Shown piece after piece: positions 24,354-33,063 of a stretch of DNA of 64,000 nucleotides. Each line of letters starts with the position of its first letter. The stretch's first letter is position 1. Origin of the DNA: Brevibacillus_C sp046036945 (GTDB lineage Bacteria; Bacillota; Bacilli; Brevibacillales; Brevibacillaceae); the NCBI RefSeq assembly GCF_046036945.1, contig NZ_JBJQOQ010000014.1, positions 65,608 to 129,607 of the forward strand, written 5' to 3'. The translations under genes and the position numbers were made by a program. The notes below the pieces were generated by a model, which saw only the letters and a program-made list of their open reading frames with translations, had not been told where the DNA came from and did not search any database.

Positions 24354-24381
24354 ACCGCCTCTGCTGACAGGGGCGGTTTTT
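24354..24381. terminator. Bidirectional terminator between SDR and sigma-54 regulator genes
   Basis: ACCGCCTCTG pairs with CAGGGGCGGT (one mismatch) with T residues on the plus-strand side; the minus-strand gene ends right at its edge. Confidence 0.75.
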
Positions 24382-25385
24382 CATGTCCGAATCTCGTCCT
24401 CATCGTGGCGGCAGTACTTGCGGATCAAGCGTGAGGCTTTGGATTGGCTGATTTTTAAATATTCCGCCACTTTCCGCGAGCTTTTGAACCTCTGGTATGA
24501 CTCGCAAATCATTTTCCTCTCTACTTCTGTCATGGCCGAAGCGAGCGAGGGCAGCAGCGTCCGCTCCTGTGGCGTGTGACCGCAGCAGCGAATGGCATCG
24601 GGCAAGTCGGGGACGTCGATCAAGGGATCAGAAGTGACGATCAGCTTTTCCAGCAGGTTTTCCAGTTGGCGGATATTGCCCGGCCAGGGAAACGACAGAA
24701 GCAGCTTCAGCGCTTGGTCGGAGATGCGGTGGAAACTGCCGAACTGCCGGTTGTATTTGTCCAGAAAAAAATGGATCAGCGGCAAAAGGTCGGCCTCCCG
24801 CTCGCGCAGCGGGGGGATTTTGATATCCAACACGTGAAGCCGGTAGTAGAGGTCTTCGCGAAACAGCTTCTTTTGCACCATCTCCTGCAGGTCGCAATTG
24901 GTCGCGGTCACGATCCGGACATCTGCCTTTCTGGGTTCGCGCCTGCCGAGCGGAATGTATTCGCGGTGCGAAAGGAAGTGGAGCAGCTTTGGCTGCAGGT
25001 GCAGCGGCAGTTCGCCGATTTCATCCAAAAACAGGGTGCCGTGGTTGGCTGCTTCGATCAGGCCGATTTTTCCCTGCTTCAAGGCGCCGGTAAACGCCCC
25101 GGGCGAATAGCCGAACAATTCGGCTTCCAGCAAATTCTCCGGAATCGCCGAGCAGTTAATCGTGAGAAACGGCTGCTTCCGGCGGGAGCTGAAGCGGTGA
25201 ATGAACTGGGCCAGGACGCTTTTTCCCGTACCGGTCTCGCCGTGCAGGAGAACGGTTGAGTCCACAGCAGCGGCCTTCCGGCACAGACGCAGCACCTTCT
25301 TCATGGCTTCGCTGTGGACGACAAGGGGCTGGTTTTGGTCTTCCAAGACTTGCGCTGTCGTCGGCAATGCTTTTGAAATATCCAC
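24381..25385 (-). CDS. Sigma-54-dependent activator without sensory domain
   Basis: Bacterial enhancer-binding protein of 334 aa. The AAA+ domain fills about residues 25-260: Walker A GETGTGKS, GAFTGA loop (GYSPGAFTGA) for sigma-54 contact, Walker B GTLFLDEIGELP, arginine finger FREDLYYRLHV. A C-terminal HTH (SRKVAEYLKISQSKASRLIRKY) resembles TyrR/Fis types. The N-terminus has only about 25 residues before the ATPase, so there is no PAS, GAF or receiver domain, as in PspF. GTG 25385 preceded by AGGGGTGAG is preferred over TTG 25412. It probably activates the sigma-54 promoter at 26481. Confidence 0.9.
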   Translation of the reverse strand: MDISKALPTTAQVLEDQNQPLVVHSEAMKKVLRLCRKAAAVDSTVLLHGETGTGKSVLAQFIHRFSSRRKQPFLTINCSAIPENLLEAELFGYSPGAFTGALKQGKIGLIEAANHGTLFLDEIGELPLHLQPKLLHFLSHREYIPLGRREPRKADVRIVTATNCDLQEMVQKKLFREDLYYRLHVLDIKIPPLREREADLLPLIHFFLDKYNRQFGSFHRISDQALKLLLSFPWPGNIRQLENLLEKLIVTSDPLIDVPDLPDAIRCCGHTPQERTLLPSLASAMTEVERKMICESYQRFKSSRKVAEYLKISQSKASRLIRKYCRHDEDEIRT

Positions 25386-25413
25386 TACGCTCTCACCCCT
25401 GTATATCCGCAAG

Positions 25414-25755
25414 CTATTGGGGAAGGTTTTGGCGGCCCGGGCTCTCCGCCAGGTTGAGCAGGACTACACCTACAATAATGATGGCGATCGCCAGCAGCCT
25501 GAGGGGGCTGACCGATTCTTTCCAGAGTATGATGCCGATGACTACAGTCAGGGCGGTGCCCACTCCGGACCAAATGGCGTAAGCGGTGCCGAGCGGCAGG
25601 TATTTCAACGCGAGGGACAGGATGTAGAAAGAAGCGGCGTATCCGATGACCACGACCGTGCCGGGAACCCATTTGGTAAACCCCTCGGATAATTTCAATG
25701 CGGTGGTTGCGGTAATCTCCAGGAGTATGGCCGATGCCAAATAGACGAATTTCAT
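25414..25755 (-). CDS. Small multidrug resistance (SMR) family transporter
   Basis: Four-helix membrane protein of 113 aa. The essential membrane Glu is in YLASAILLEITATTALK (Glu about residue 12), and YAIWSGVGTALTVVIG is the SMR signature. Members act as proton-coupled dimers exporting quaternary ammonium compounds or guanidinium. Its ATG overlaps the TetR stop (ATGA), so it is the likely TetR target. It neighbours catabolic genes of a quaternary-amine type oxygenase, so export of a quaternary amine is conceivable. Confidence 0.91.
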   Translation of the reverse strand: MKFVYLASAILLEITATTALKLSEGFTKWVPGTVVVIGYAASFYILSLALKYLPLGTAYAIWSGVGTALTVVIGIILWKESVSPLRLLAIAIIIVGVVLLNLAESPGRQNLPQ

Positions 25756-26303
25756 CTCGCTTCCCCCTTCGACATGCTGATCAACAAATGCTGTACGCGC
25801 TCCCGCAGCTCGCCGTTCGTCAGCGGAGCCAGCCCAAACATCTCGGCGAACCACAAACCGTCGGCGGCCAGCCGGCAGATGGTCGCTGCTTCAGGGTCAA
25901 TCCCGTCTCGTTCCAATTGTTCCTGCCAGCCTGCGTAGTAACGCCGGACAGGCTCCAACAGTTCCGGCTTGTTTACCAGTGCGGCCAGCAAGCCGGCGCT
26001 GATCTTCAATTCCTGCTCGGTACTGCGGAAGGTGGTGCGGACGTAGGCGCGCGCCCACTTCCCTGGGGAGTGGGGCTCCTGGGAGATGTCGTCCTCTATT
26101 TGCTGATGGTATTCCTTGAACAAGTGATCGATCATACCCTCGATCAAGGCTTCCTTCGAGGGGAAGTGATACAAGAGGCCGCCTTTGCTGATATTCGCTT
26201 GCCCGGCAACCGCATCCAGCGTCAAACGGCCGATCCCCTCGTTTTGGATCAGGGCGTAAGCTGCTTCGAGAATCGTTTCGCGGGTTGTTTTTGTAGCTCC
26301 CAC
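25752..26303 (-). CDS. TetR family transcriptional regulator
   Basis: Repressor of 183 aa. The N-terminal HTH is TRETILEAAYALIQNEGIGRLTLDAVAGQANISKGGLLYHFPSKEALIEG with a TetR_C-like ligand domain after it. It overlaps the SMR gene by four bases. An ACCGTC-tg-GACGGT palindrome sits between the -35 and -10 of its own promoter, so it represses itself and the transporter until a ligand is bound. Confidence 0.91.
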   Translation of the reverse strand: MGATKTTRETILEAAYALIQNEGIGRLTLDAVAGQANISKGGLLYHFPSKEALIEGMIDHLFKEYHQQIEDDISQEPHSPGKWARAYVRTTFRSTEQELKISAGLLAALVNKPELLEPVRRYYAGWQEQLERDGIDPEAATICRLAADGLWFAEMFGLAPLTNGELRERVQHLLISMSKGEAR

Positions 26304-26342
26304 GCTTCTTACCGCCTTTCGTTTCCGGTCTTATTTCTTTTT

Positions 26343-26372
26343 ACTATACCGTCTGGACGGTACAGTTGTCAA
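26343..26372 (-). promoter_or_regulatory. TetR/SMR promoter with embedded operator
   Basis: Minus strand TTGACA (26372-26367), 18 bases, TATAGT (26348-26343). The palindrome ACCGTCTGGACGGT fills 26348-26361, exactly between the two boxes. Confidence 0.85.
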
Positions 26373-26398
26373 TTCTTTCCTTTCCCCTGAGTGAGCCG

Positions 26399-26414
26399 TG
26401 ACTCGCTTGAGTCA
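26399..26414. promoter_or_regulatory. Palindromic upstream activator site
   Basis: TGACTC-GCTT-GAGTCA, a perfect 16-base palindrome about 70 bases upstream of the sigma-54 promoter at 26481. This is a typical position for binding of the divergently encoded enhancer-binding protein. Confidence 0.65.
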
Positions 26415-26480
26415 GGCTGGAATCGCTTTTTTAACCGCTGTTTTTTCGCAAATTAATGAAGAATCAAGGGGTGTTCCCCT

Positions 26481-26496
26481 TGGCATTCCTCTTGCT
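26481..26496 (+). promoter_or_regulatory. Sigma-54 promoter of the catabolic operon
   Basis: TGGCAT-tcctc-TTGCT has the GG and GC doublets at the correct spacing and matches the -24/-12 consensus at nearly all positions. It lies 46 bases before the aldehyde dehydrogenase ATG. Confidence 0.88.
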
Positions 26497-26541
26497 TGAA
26501 GTGTTGGCGAACAGCAATCTTGCGCAAGGGAGGAACAGGAA

Positions 26542-27966
26542 ATGGAACGCATTTTTGTGAACGGGCAATTTGCCGACAGCACAGCGGAAAAAAGCAAGGT
26601 GATCGTCAATCCTGCAACGGAGGAGGAGATTGCCGAAATCCCGCTGTGCGGGGAAAAAGACGTGGAGCAGGCAGTAGCCGCGGCCCGGAAAGCCTTTTTC
26701 AGCTGGGGAGCGACGACACCGGCAGAGCGAAGCGCCCTCCTGCTGAAAATTGCCGATCGGGTGGAGCAGCATCTGGAGAGCCTGGCGCTGATCGAATCGC
26801 AGAATGTCGGCAAACCACTCGAGGTCGCAAGGTTTGACGTGTGTGCCTTTGTCGATAATCTGCGCTTTTTTGCCGGAGCCGCCCGAACGCTGCAGGGCTT
26901 GAGCTGTGGCGAATACATGGAGGGACACACCAGCATGATCCGGCGCGAGCCCGTGGGCGTCGTCGGTTCCATCACGCCATGGAATTACCCGCTGCTGATG
27001 GCCGGCTGGAAGATTGGTCCAGCTCTGGCCGCAGGCAACACAGTGGTGCTCAAACCGTCGGAGTTGACTCCCCTGTCAGCGTTGAAGCTGGCGGAGCTGA
27101 CGGCAGACCTGCTCCCGCCGGGCGTGTTGAATGTCGTCACAGGGCTTGGCGAGGAAGCGGGAGCGGCGTTGGCCAGGCATCCCGGCGTGCACATGATCTC
27201 GCTCACCGGTAGCGTCAGGGCGGGCAAGGCGGTTGCCCGGGAAGCGTCCGCCGCCTTGAAAAAAGTGCACCTGGAGTTGGGCGGTAAGGCTCCCGTGGTC
27301 ATATTTGACGATGCCGACCTTGACGAAGCCGTGAACGGGATTCGCCTGGCCGGATTTTCCAACAGCGGACAGGATTGTACGGCGGCCGCCAGAATTTATG
27401 TGGAAAAAGGATCGTACGAAGCGCTCCTGGACAAACTTGCAGCCGCAGCCCAGAGCATCGTCGTAGGTGATCCGCTGACGGAAGGGACGGAGATGGGGCC
27501 GCTGGTCTCGCAGGAACATCTGGAAAGAGTCGCCGGTTTTGTCGAGCGCGCCCGGAGCAAGCCCCAGGTACAGGTACTTGCCGGAGGGGAGAGGCTAGAG
27601 GGCCGCGGATTTTTCTACAAGCCGACAGTGCTTGCGGGGGTCAGCCAGAGCGATGAGATTATCCGGGAAGAAGTGTTTGGTCCCGTGGTGACCGTCATGC
27701 CGTTTGCTTCCGAGGATGAGGCAATGGAGCTTGCCAACGACTGTCAATATGCGCTGTCCACGTCTGTCTGGACACAGAACACGTCGCGGGCGATGAAATT
27801 CGTCAAACAGCTTCAGTACGGAACCGTCTGGGTCAATACCCACTTCCTGCTGACCAGTGAAATGCCGCATGGCGGTTTCAAAAATTCCGGTTATGGCAAG
27901 GATCAATCGATCTATGCCGTCGAGGAGTACACCGAGATCAAACACGCCATGATTCGCTTTGCATAA
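26542..27966 (+). CDS. NAD-dependent aldehyde dehydrogenase (betaine/gamma-aminobutyraldehyde type)
   Basis: Aldehyde dehydrogenase superfamily, 474 aa. TPWNYPLLMAGWKIGPALAAGNTVVLKPSE binds the cofactor; catalytic Glu lies in LELGGKAP and catalytic Cys in SGQDCTAAAR. The closest functional groups are betaine-aldehyde and 4-aminobutyraldehyde dehydrogenases. It is the first gene after the sigma-54 promoter. In context it likely oxidises an amino- or trimethylamino-aldehyde released by the Rieske oxygenase encoded next. Confidence 0.9.
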   Translation: MERIFVNGQFADSTAEKSKVIVNPATEEEIAEIPLCGEKDVEQAVAAARKAFFSWGATTPAERSALLLKIADRVEQHLESLALIESQNVGKPLEVARFDVCAFVDNLRFFAGAARTLQGLSCGEYMEGHTSMIRREPVGVVGSITPWNYPLLMAGWKIGPALAAGNTVVLKPSELTPLSALKLAELTADLLPPGVLNVVTGLGEEAGAALARHPGVHMISLTGSVRAGKAVAREASAALKKVHLELGGKAPVVIFDDADLDEAVNGIRLAGFSNSGQDCTAAARIYVEKGSYEALLDKLAAAAQSIVVGDPLTEGTEMGPLVSQEHLERVAGFVERARSKPQVQVLAGGERLEGRGFFYKPTVLAGVSQSDEIIREEVFGPVVTVMPFASEDEAMELANDCQYALSTSVWTQNTSRAMKFVKQLQYGTVWVNTHFLLTSEMPHGGFKNSGYGKDQSIYAVEEYTEIKHAMIRFA

Positions 27967-27994
27967 CCATCAGCGAAACGGAGGTTGACTTGTT

Positions 27995-29119
27995 TTGAAG
28001 CAGGATTTCGTTCAGCTGCAGCATCGCTACCATGAAGATGTGGAGCGCTCTTACACACTGCCCTCTTATTTTTACTTCGACCCTGCTGTCCTGGAGGCGG
28101 AGCGGAAGGAGATTTTCGAAAAAAGTTGGATTTGCGTCGGCCATGAGGAGAAAGTAAGGGAGCCGGGAGATTATTTTACCGTGTCGCTGTTCGACCAGAA
28201 TATCGTAATCATCAGAGGAAAGGATCAGGTCGTGCGGGCTTTTTACAATGTCTGCCCGCATCGCGGCCACGAATTGGTAAGCGGGGAGGGCAACAAGCCG
28301 CTGATCGTCTGCCCGTACCACGCATGGAGCTTTCAGCTTGACGGCCGCTTTCACAACGGCAGGGCTGTCCGCCAAATGAAGCAGTTCGACGAGCAGGAAG
28401 CTTGTTTGCGCCCTGTCCAAGTGGAGCGCTTTGCCCATTTCCTGTTTGTCAATCTCGATCCTGCGGCGAAGCCGCTGCAAGAAATGATTCCGGGAGTGGA
28501 AGAAGAAATCCGGCAGCGCGTACCCGTTCTGGACAAATTGACGCTATCGCACAGAATCTCCTATGAGATCAAAGCCAATTGGAAAAACGTGCTCGACAAC
28601 TACCTGGAGTGCCATCACTGTGCCGTTGCCCATCCGCAGTTTGTGGAGATTGTCGATATGGCCAAGTACCGACTGAAGACGTTCGACTACCACATCCTGC
28701 AGACCGGTGCAGGCAAAAAAAGGCTTGGCAGCAACCGGACGCCTGATGATCAGGAAAACGCTGTGGCCATGTATACCTCCTATTGGCTGTGGCCCAACCT
28801 GGCGATTGACATCATGCCGGGAGAACCCGGGCTGATCGTCATGCATGTACTGCCTGACGGTCCCGAGACAACGGTGCAGCACCTGGAGTTTTACTATTTG
28901 CAGAAGGAGCCGACGCAGGAGGGATGGGCCAATATCGAATATCAGGACAAAGTGCTGAATCCGGAAGATTTTGCCCTGGTGGAAAGCGTGCAGCGGGGGC
29001 TGCGTTCCAAGGGATACGCTGACGGGCGCTACGTCGTCGACCAGGATCGTTCGTCTATCAGCGAGCATGCCGTGCACCACTTTCACGGACTCGTGCTGAA
29101 AGCTTTGGGAGCGCGCTAG
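27995..29119 (+). CDS. Rieske non-haem iron oxygenase, quaternary-amine type (CntA/GbcA-like)
   Basis: Alpha subunit of 374 aa. The Rieske [2Fe-2S] ligands are C87, H89, C106 and H109 (CPHRGH and CPYHAW); the mononuclear iron site is H208 and H213 in NYLECHHCAVAHP with a later Asp. E205, in place of the usual bridging Asp, is the mark of oxygenases acting on carnitine, betaine or stachydrine. TTG start with GGAGG ten bases before. No reductase partner is encoded nearby. Exact substrate open; a betaine or similar compound is the best guess. Confidence 0.88.
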   Translation: MKQDFVQLQHRYHEDVERSYTLPSYFYFDPAVLEAERKEIFEKSWICVGHEEKVREPGDYFTVSLFDQNIVIIRGKDQVVRAFYNVCPHRGHELVSGEGNKPLIVCPYHAWSFQLDGRFHNGRAVRQMKQFDEQEACLRPVQVERFAHFLFVNLDPAAKPLQEMIPGVEEEIRQRVPVLDKLTLSHRISYEIKANWKNVLDNYLECHHCAVAHPQFVEIVDMAKYRLKTFDYHILQTGAGKKRLGSNRTPDDQENAVAMYTSYWLWPNLAIDIMPGEPGLIVMHVLPDGPETTVQHLEFYYLQKEPTQEGWANIEYQDKVLNPEDFALVESVQRGLRSKGYADGRYVVDQDRSSISEHAVHHFHGLVLKALGAR

Positions 29120-29157
29120 GACGCGTTCCCCCACATGCGAATGGAGGGCGACAAACC

Positions 29158-30498
29158 TTGGAGAAGAGAACGGGACTGCAAAGGCAGTTAAAGCTTTGGC
29201 ATGTATTCGCCCTGGGTCTGTCACTGATGGTTCCCACCACTGTTTTTGATACCTATGGGATCGCCGCCGGCTCTACCGGCGGCCACGTCCCGACTGCCTA
29301 TCTGTTCAGCATGGCGGCCATTCTGTTCACGGTGCTGAGCTACGCCCACATGGTGAAGGTATTTCCGGGAGCTGGATCGGCATACACGTATGCCCAGCAG
29401 ACATTTAACTCCAGTATCGGCTTCCTCGTCGGGTGGGCGGCGCTTTGCGACTACCTGTTTTTGCCGATGCTGTACGCTTTGACCGCAGAAATCTATTTGT
29501 CGTCTCTGTTTCCGGAAGTGCCGAGCTGGTGCTGGATTGTGCTTACCGTGCTGTTTTTCACCCTGGCCAATATCTTCCAGGTAAAGGTTACGGTCTCGTT
29601 CAATGCTGTTTTCGTCGTGTTTCAAGTATTGATCACGGTCGTGTTCATCGCTTTGCTGATTCGGGAGCTGCTGGGAGGCACGGCTGCCGGCTTTTCGCTG
29701 CAGCCGTTCTATTCCGCCAGTCTGAACTGGTCTGCTGTCCTGGCCGGTTCGGTGATCCTCTCCTACTCCTTTATCGGGTTCGACGCGCTCAGCACGTTGT
29801 CGGAAGAAACCCTGGAACCGAGAAAGACCATACCCCGCGCCATGATCATCCAGACGTTGTTTTTGGGCGCGATGTACACCGCTGTCACCTATTTTATGCA
29901 GTCACTTTTTCCCGATGTATCGATTTTCAACGATCCGGAAGGGGCTTCTCCGGAGATCGCCCAGCGGATCGGCGGAATGCTGTTCGCGTCGGTCTTCGCG
30001 GCGATCACCGTCACAGGCAACATGGTGGGCGGGATTGCCGCCCAGCTGAGCACATCCCGTTTGCTCTATGCGATGGGGCGGGACAACGTCATTCCCAAAA
30101 AGCTGTTCGGGTATATTCATCCCCGTACCGGGGTACCTGTGTTCAACGTCATTCTCGCCGGACTGTTTTCGCTGTCGGCCAGCTTTTTCGACCTGGAAAC
30201 TGCCATCTCCTTCTTCAGTTTTGGCGCCTATACGGCCTTCACTTTTGTCAATCTGTCCGTCATCGCCTATTTCATCGTTCAGAAAAAAATGCGTTCCTGG
30301 CGTGCGATTCTCTTTTACCTGGCCGGTCCGATGATCGCCATCAGCTTCATCGCCGTGCTTTGGACCCATATGAACGGGAAAGCGCTGGTGCTTGGCATTA
30401 TCTGGAATGTATGCGGACTGGTGTATCTGCTTTATTTGACCAAGCTGTTCACCAGGCAGCCACCCCGCTTCCAATTTGAAGAGCATATCAATCAATGA
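29158..30498 (+). CDS. APC superfamily permease
   Basis: Twelve-helix transporter of 446 aa. The first helix carries LSLMVPTTVFDTYGIAAGSTGG and the family motif GSAYTYAQQTFNSSIGFLVGW is clear; SYSFIGFDALSTLSEETLEPRKTIPRA is the conserved helix 6-7 region. It likely brings in the amine or amino acid degraded by the two genes upstream, with which it shares direction and spacing. TTG start after GGAGGG. Confidence 0.88.
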   Translation: MEKRTGLQRQLKLWHVFALGLSLMVPTTVFDTYGIAAGSTGGHVPTAYLFSMAAILFTVLSYAHMVKVFPGAGSAYTYAQQTFNSSIGFLVGWAALCDYLFLPMLYALTAEIYLSSLFPEVPSWCWIVLTVLFFTLANIFQVKVTVSFNAVFVVFQVLITVVFIALLIRELLGGTAAGFSLQPFYSASLNWSAVLAGSVILSYSFIGFDALSTLSEETLEPRKTIPRAMIIQTLFLGAMYTAVTYFMQSLFPDVSIFNDPEGASPEIAQRIGGMLFASVFAAITVTGNMVGGIAAQLSTSRLLYAMGRDNVIPKKLFGYIHPRTGVPVFNVILAGLFSLSASFFDLETAISFFSFGAYTAFTFVNLSVIAYFIVQKKMRSWRAILFYLAGPMIAISFIAVLWTHMNGKALVLGIIWNVCGLVYLLYLTKLFTRQPPRFQFEEHINQ

Positions 30499-30580
30499 AG
30501 AATTCGAAATTTAAAAATTATTCCCTTAAATTGCGTGTATAATAGAGACAGAAAACTCGCTTGATGGGGGGATTGTGGGA

Positions 30581-32149
30581 ATGAGTGATTTGAACCGGGC
30601 CAGAAGAAATACGCTTGGGGATATTTTGCGACGGAGCAGAGCGCGCTATCCGGACAAGACGGCGCTGAATTTTGAAGGAGAGGTCTTGTCCTACCGGCAG
30701 TTGGACGATGCGGTTAACCAGGCGGCGAACGCGATCCTGGCCCAAGGACTGAAAAAAGGGGACCGTGCTGCCGTCCTCTCCCGCAACTCGCTCGATTTTG
30801 CCATTCTCAATTTCGCGTTGGCCAAGTCTGGTGTGATCATGGTGCCGATCAACTACATGCTCAATGTTGACGACGTGGCGTTTATTCTCAGCCATGCAGA
30901 TGTAAGCGCTCTCTTCGTCTCGCCGGAGTTCCAGCCGATCGCCGAGCAAGCCGTCCCCAAATCGGGCTGCACGCTGCGGCTGAAGTCGCTCATTTCCAGA
31001 CCTTCGGCACAAATCGGGGAGTGGGTTCCATTTCGCGAGCTGATCAGCGGGGCCGAGCTGGCGGAGCCGGAAGCGGAGCTTTGGGATGACGACGTCGTTC
31101 ACATCCTGTATACGAGCGGCACCGAGTCCAAGCCAAAAGGCGTCATGCTCACCCATAAAAACGTAATCAGCGAGTATGTCAGTACCATCATCGACGGCGG
31201 CATGACGAGTGACGATGTGGCGATCCATGCGCTTCCCTTGTTTCACTCTGCCCAGCTGCACTGCTTTTTGGGGCCGTACATCTACCTCGGGGCCAGCGGC
31301 ATCATCCTGGAACAAGCCGCGCCTGCGACGATCCTGGAGGCGATTGAGACGCATCGGGCAACACAGCTGTTCTGTCCGCCGACCGTCTGGATCGCCCTGC
31401 TGCGTTCCCCCGACTTCGACCGGCGCGATCTCTCCTCTCTGCAAAAATGCTACTACGGAGCGGCGATCATGCCCGTCGAGGTGCTGAGGGAATGCAACCT
31501 GCGGCTGCCGTCAGCCCGCTTCTGGAATTTTTACGGGCAGACCGAGGTCGCTCCGCTGGCGACGGTACTCAAACCGGAAGACCAGATCAGAAAAGCGGGC
31601 TCGGCGGGAAAGCCCGGCCTGAATGTGGAGACCAGAATCGTCGATGACAACGGCGACGAGGTGCCCCGCGGCCAGATCGGCGAGATCGTGCACCGCACAA
31701 GTCACGCCATGCTGGGCTACTACCGGGACGAGGAGAAGACGGCAGCGGCTTTTCACGGCGGATGGTTTCACAGCGGGGACTTGGGCATCATGGATGAAGA
31801 AGGGTACATCACCGTCGTGGATCGCAAGAAAGACCTGATCAAATCAGGCGGGGAAAACGTCGCCAGCCGGGAAGTGGAAGAGTTGATCTATCAGCATCCG
31901 AAAGTATCGGAGGTGGCGGTGATCGGCGTCCCCCATCCCTACTGGATCGAAGCGGTTACCGCCGTAGTGGTGCCCAAATCAGGCGAATTGCTCGGACCGG
32001 AAGACATCCTGCTGTTTTGCAAGGAGCATTTGTCCTCGTTTAAATCTCCCAAGTACGTCGTCATCGCCGACAATCTGCCGCGCAATCCGAGCGGCAAAAT
32101 TCTGAAACGGGAGCTTCGCGCGCAGTATCAATCGATTGCCGCAGATTGA
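30581..32149 (+). CDS. AMP-forming acyl-CoA synthetase
   Basis: Adenylate-forming ligase of 522 aa: P-loop YTSGTESKPKGVMLTH, YGQTE, the hinge Asp region VDRKKDLIKSGGENVASREVE and the catalytic C-terminal Lys in PSGKILKREL. ATG 30581 follows GGGGGG; GTG 30575 is an alternative. A -10-like TATAAT at 30538 suggests its own promoter. The substrate, perhaps the carboxylate left by the upstream aldehyde dehydrogenase or a betaine-type acid, cannot be named from sequence. Confidence 0.9.
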   Translation: MSDLNRARRNTLGDILRRSRARYPDKTALNFEGEVLSYRQLDDAVNQAANAILAQGLKKGDRAAVLSRNSLDFAILNFALAKSGVIMVPINYMLNVDDVAFILSHADVSALFVSPEFQPIAEQAVPKSGCTLRLKSLISRPSAQIGEWVPFRELISGAELAEPEAELWDDDVVHILYTSGTESKPKGVMLTHKNVISEYVSTIIDGGMTSDDVAIHALPLFHSAQLHCFLGPYIYLGASGIILEQAAPATILEAIETHRATQLFCPPTVWIALLRSPDFDRRDLSSLQKCYYGAAIMPVEVLRECNLRLPSARFWNFYGQTEVAPLATVLKPEDQIRKAGSAGKPGLNVETRIVDDNGDEVPRGQIGEIVHRTSHAMLGYYRDEEKTAAAFHGGWFHSGDLGIMDEEGYITVVDRKKDLIKSGGENVASREVEELIYQHPKVSEVAVIGVPHPYWIEAVTAVVVPKSGELLGPEDILLFCKEHLSSFKSPKYVVIADNLPRNPSGKILKRELRAQYQSIAAD

Positions 32150-32279
32150 GTATGAACACGTATCACGGCGGGGGAAGAACAAGACACCAGGTGACAGAAA
32201 AACCTCCCGGTGCAGCGAAACAACGAGGAGTCAGCAAGGAACGCCACAGGAATATGGAAAATATATGGGAGGTAGAGAA

Positions 32280-32774
32280 ATGTCAACTAGCAAGGAAGTT
32301 TTGGTTACACAGATGTTCGCTTGCCATAATCAGGATGGATGGTTTGCTCCGTTGAATTTTGTCTTGCGAGGTGTTACAGAGGAACAGGCTGTCCAAGGAG
32401 GGAAAGGTTCTTCAAATTCCATTTATGGTATCGTTCGTCACCTTATCTTTTGGAATGAACGTTATCTAAAATGTTTTAACGAAGGCGATTTACCACCGCT
32501 TGAAATAGTCACCAATTCTGAGACGTTTCAGGAGAGCGGGATGTCTGCAAGCTGGGATGAGCTGCAAATGAGATTGGACGACGTCCTTGCCCAATGGGAA
32601 CAAGCTATCATGAACTGCGATGATTCAAAATTGGACAGTCAAACCCACCCGGATCGAGACGTACCATGGTGGACGTTAATAGCCCACATAGCACTCCATA
32701 ACGCCTATCACATTGGCCAGATCGTCTACATTCGGAAGGAACGAGGTTCGTGGGAAACATGGGATGAAGAATGA
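32280..32774 (+). CDS. DinB/YfiT family putative metal-dependent protein
   Basis: Four-helix bundle protein of 164 aa. The three metal-binding His occur in IVRHLIFWNERYLK and LIAHIALHNAYHIGQIVYIRK, matching the DinB triad. The family includes thiol transferases and hydrolases; no substrate can be assigned. ATG 32280 has GGGAGG ahead; the upstream extension of the frame is not coding. AT-richer than its neighbours. Confidence 0.85.
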   Translation: MSTSKEVLVTQMFACHNQDGWFAPLNFVLRGVTEEQAVQGGKGSSNSIYGIVRHLIFWNERYLKCFNEGDLPPLEIVTNSETFQESGMSASWDELQMRLDDVLAQWEQAIMNCDDSKLDSQTHPDRDVPWWTLIAHIALHNAYHIGQIVYIRKERGSWETWDEE

Positions 32775-32780
32775 GTCTAT

Positions 32781-32813
32781 ACCCCCAGTCAGCAGCTGGG
32801 GGTTCATTTTTTT
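32781..32813 (+). terminator. Terminator after the DinB gene
   Basis: ACCCCCAG (32781-32788) pairs with CTGGGGGT (32796-32803) and ends in seven T residues. Confidence 0.88.
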
Positions 32814-33063
32814 GCGGCCCCGCATCGGACCATCTCCCTTGTGTCCAAGCCTACCATCCTTGTCTCTCCAGACAAAAGGCTTTCTATGGCATATTCTCTG
32901 GTATGGAGCAACTGAAATACCGGCCACTCCGCATAAAAATCGGTCGTGTGGCAGGTAAACGTCAAATCATATATAATATTTCTAAGTTAATGAAACTTAT
33001 CAAACTTACAGAATCGTGTTGATTTCTATTCATGTGGAAGATATTTAGGGAGGGTAACGCAAA

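Noticed and set aside
29433..30479. 348-codon plus-strand frame
   Set aside because: Shifted frame within the APC permease gene; no membrane pattern of its own.
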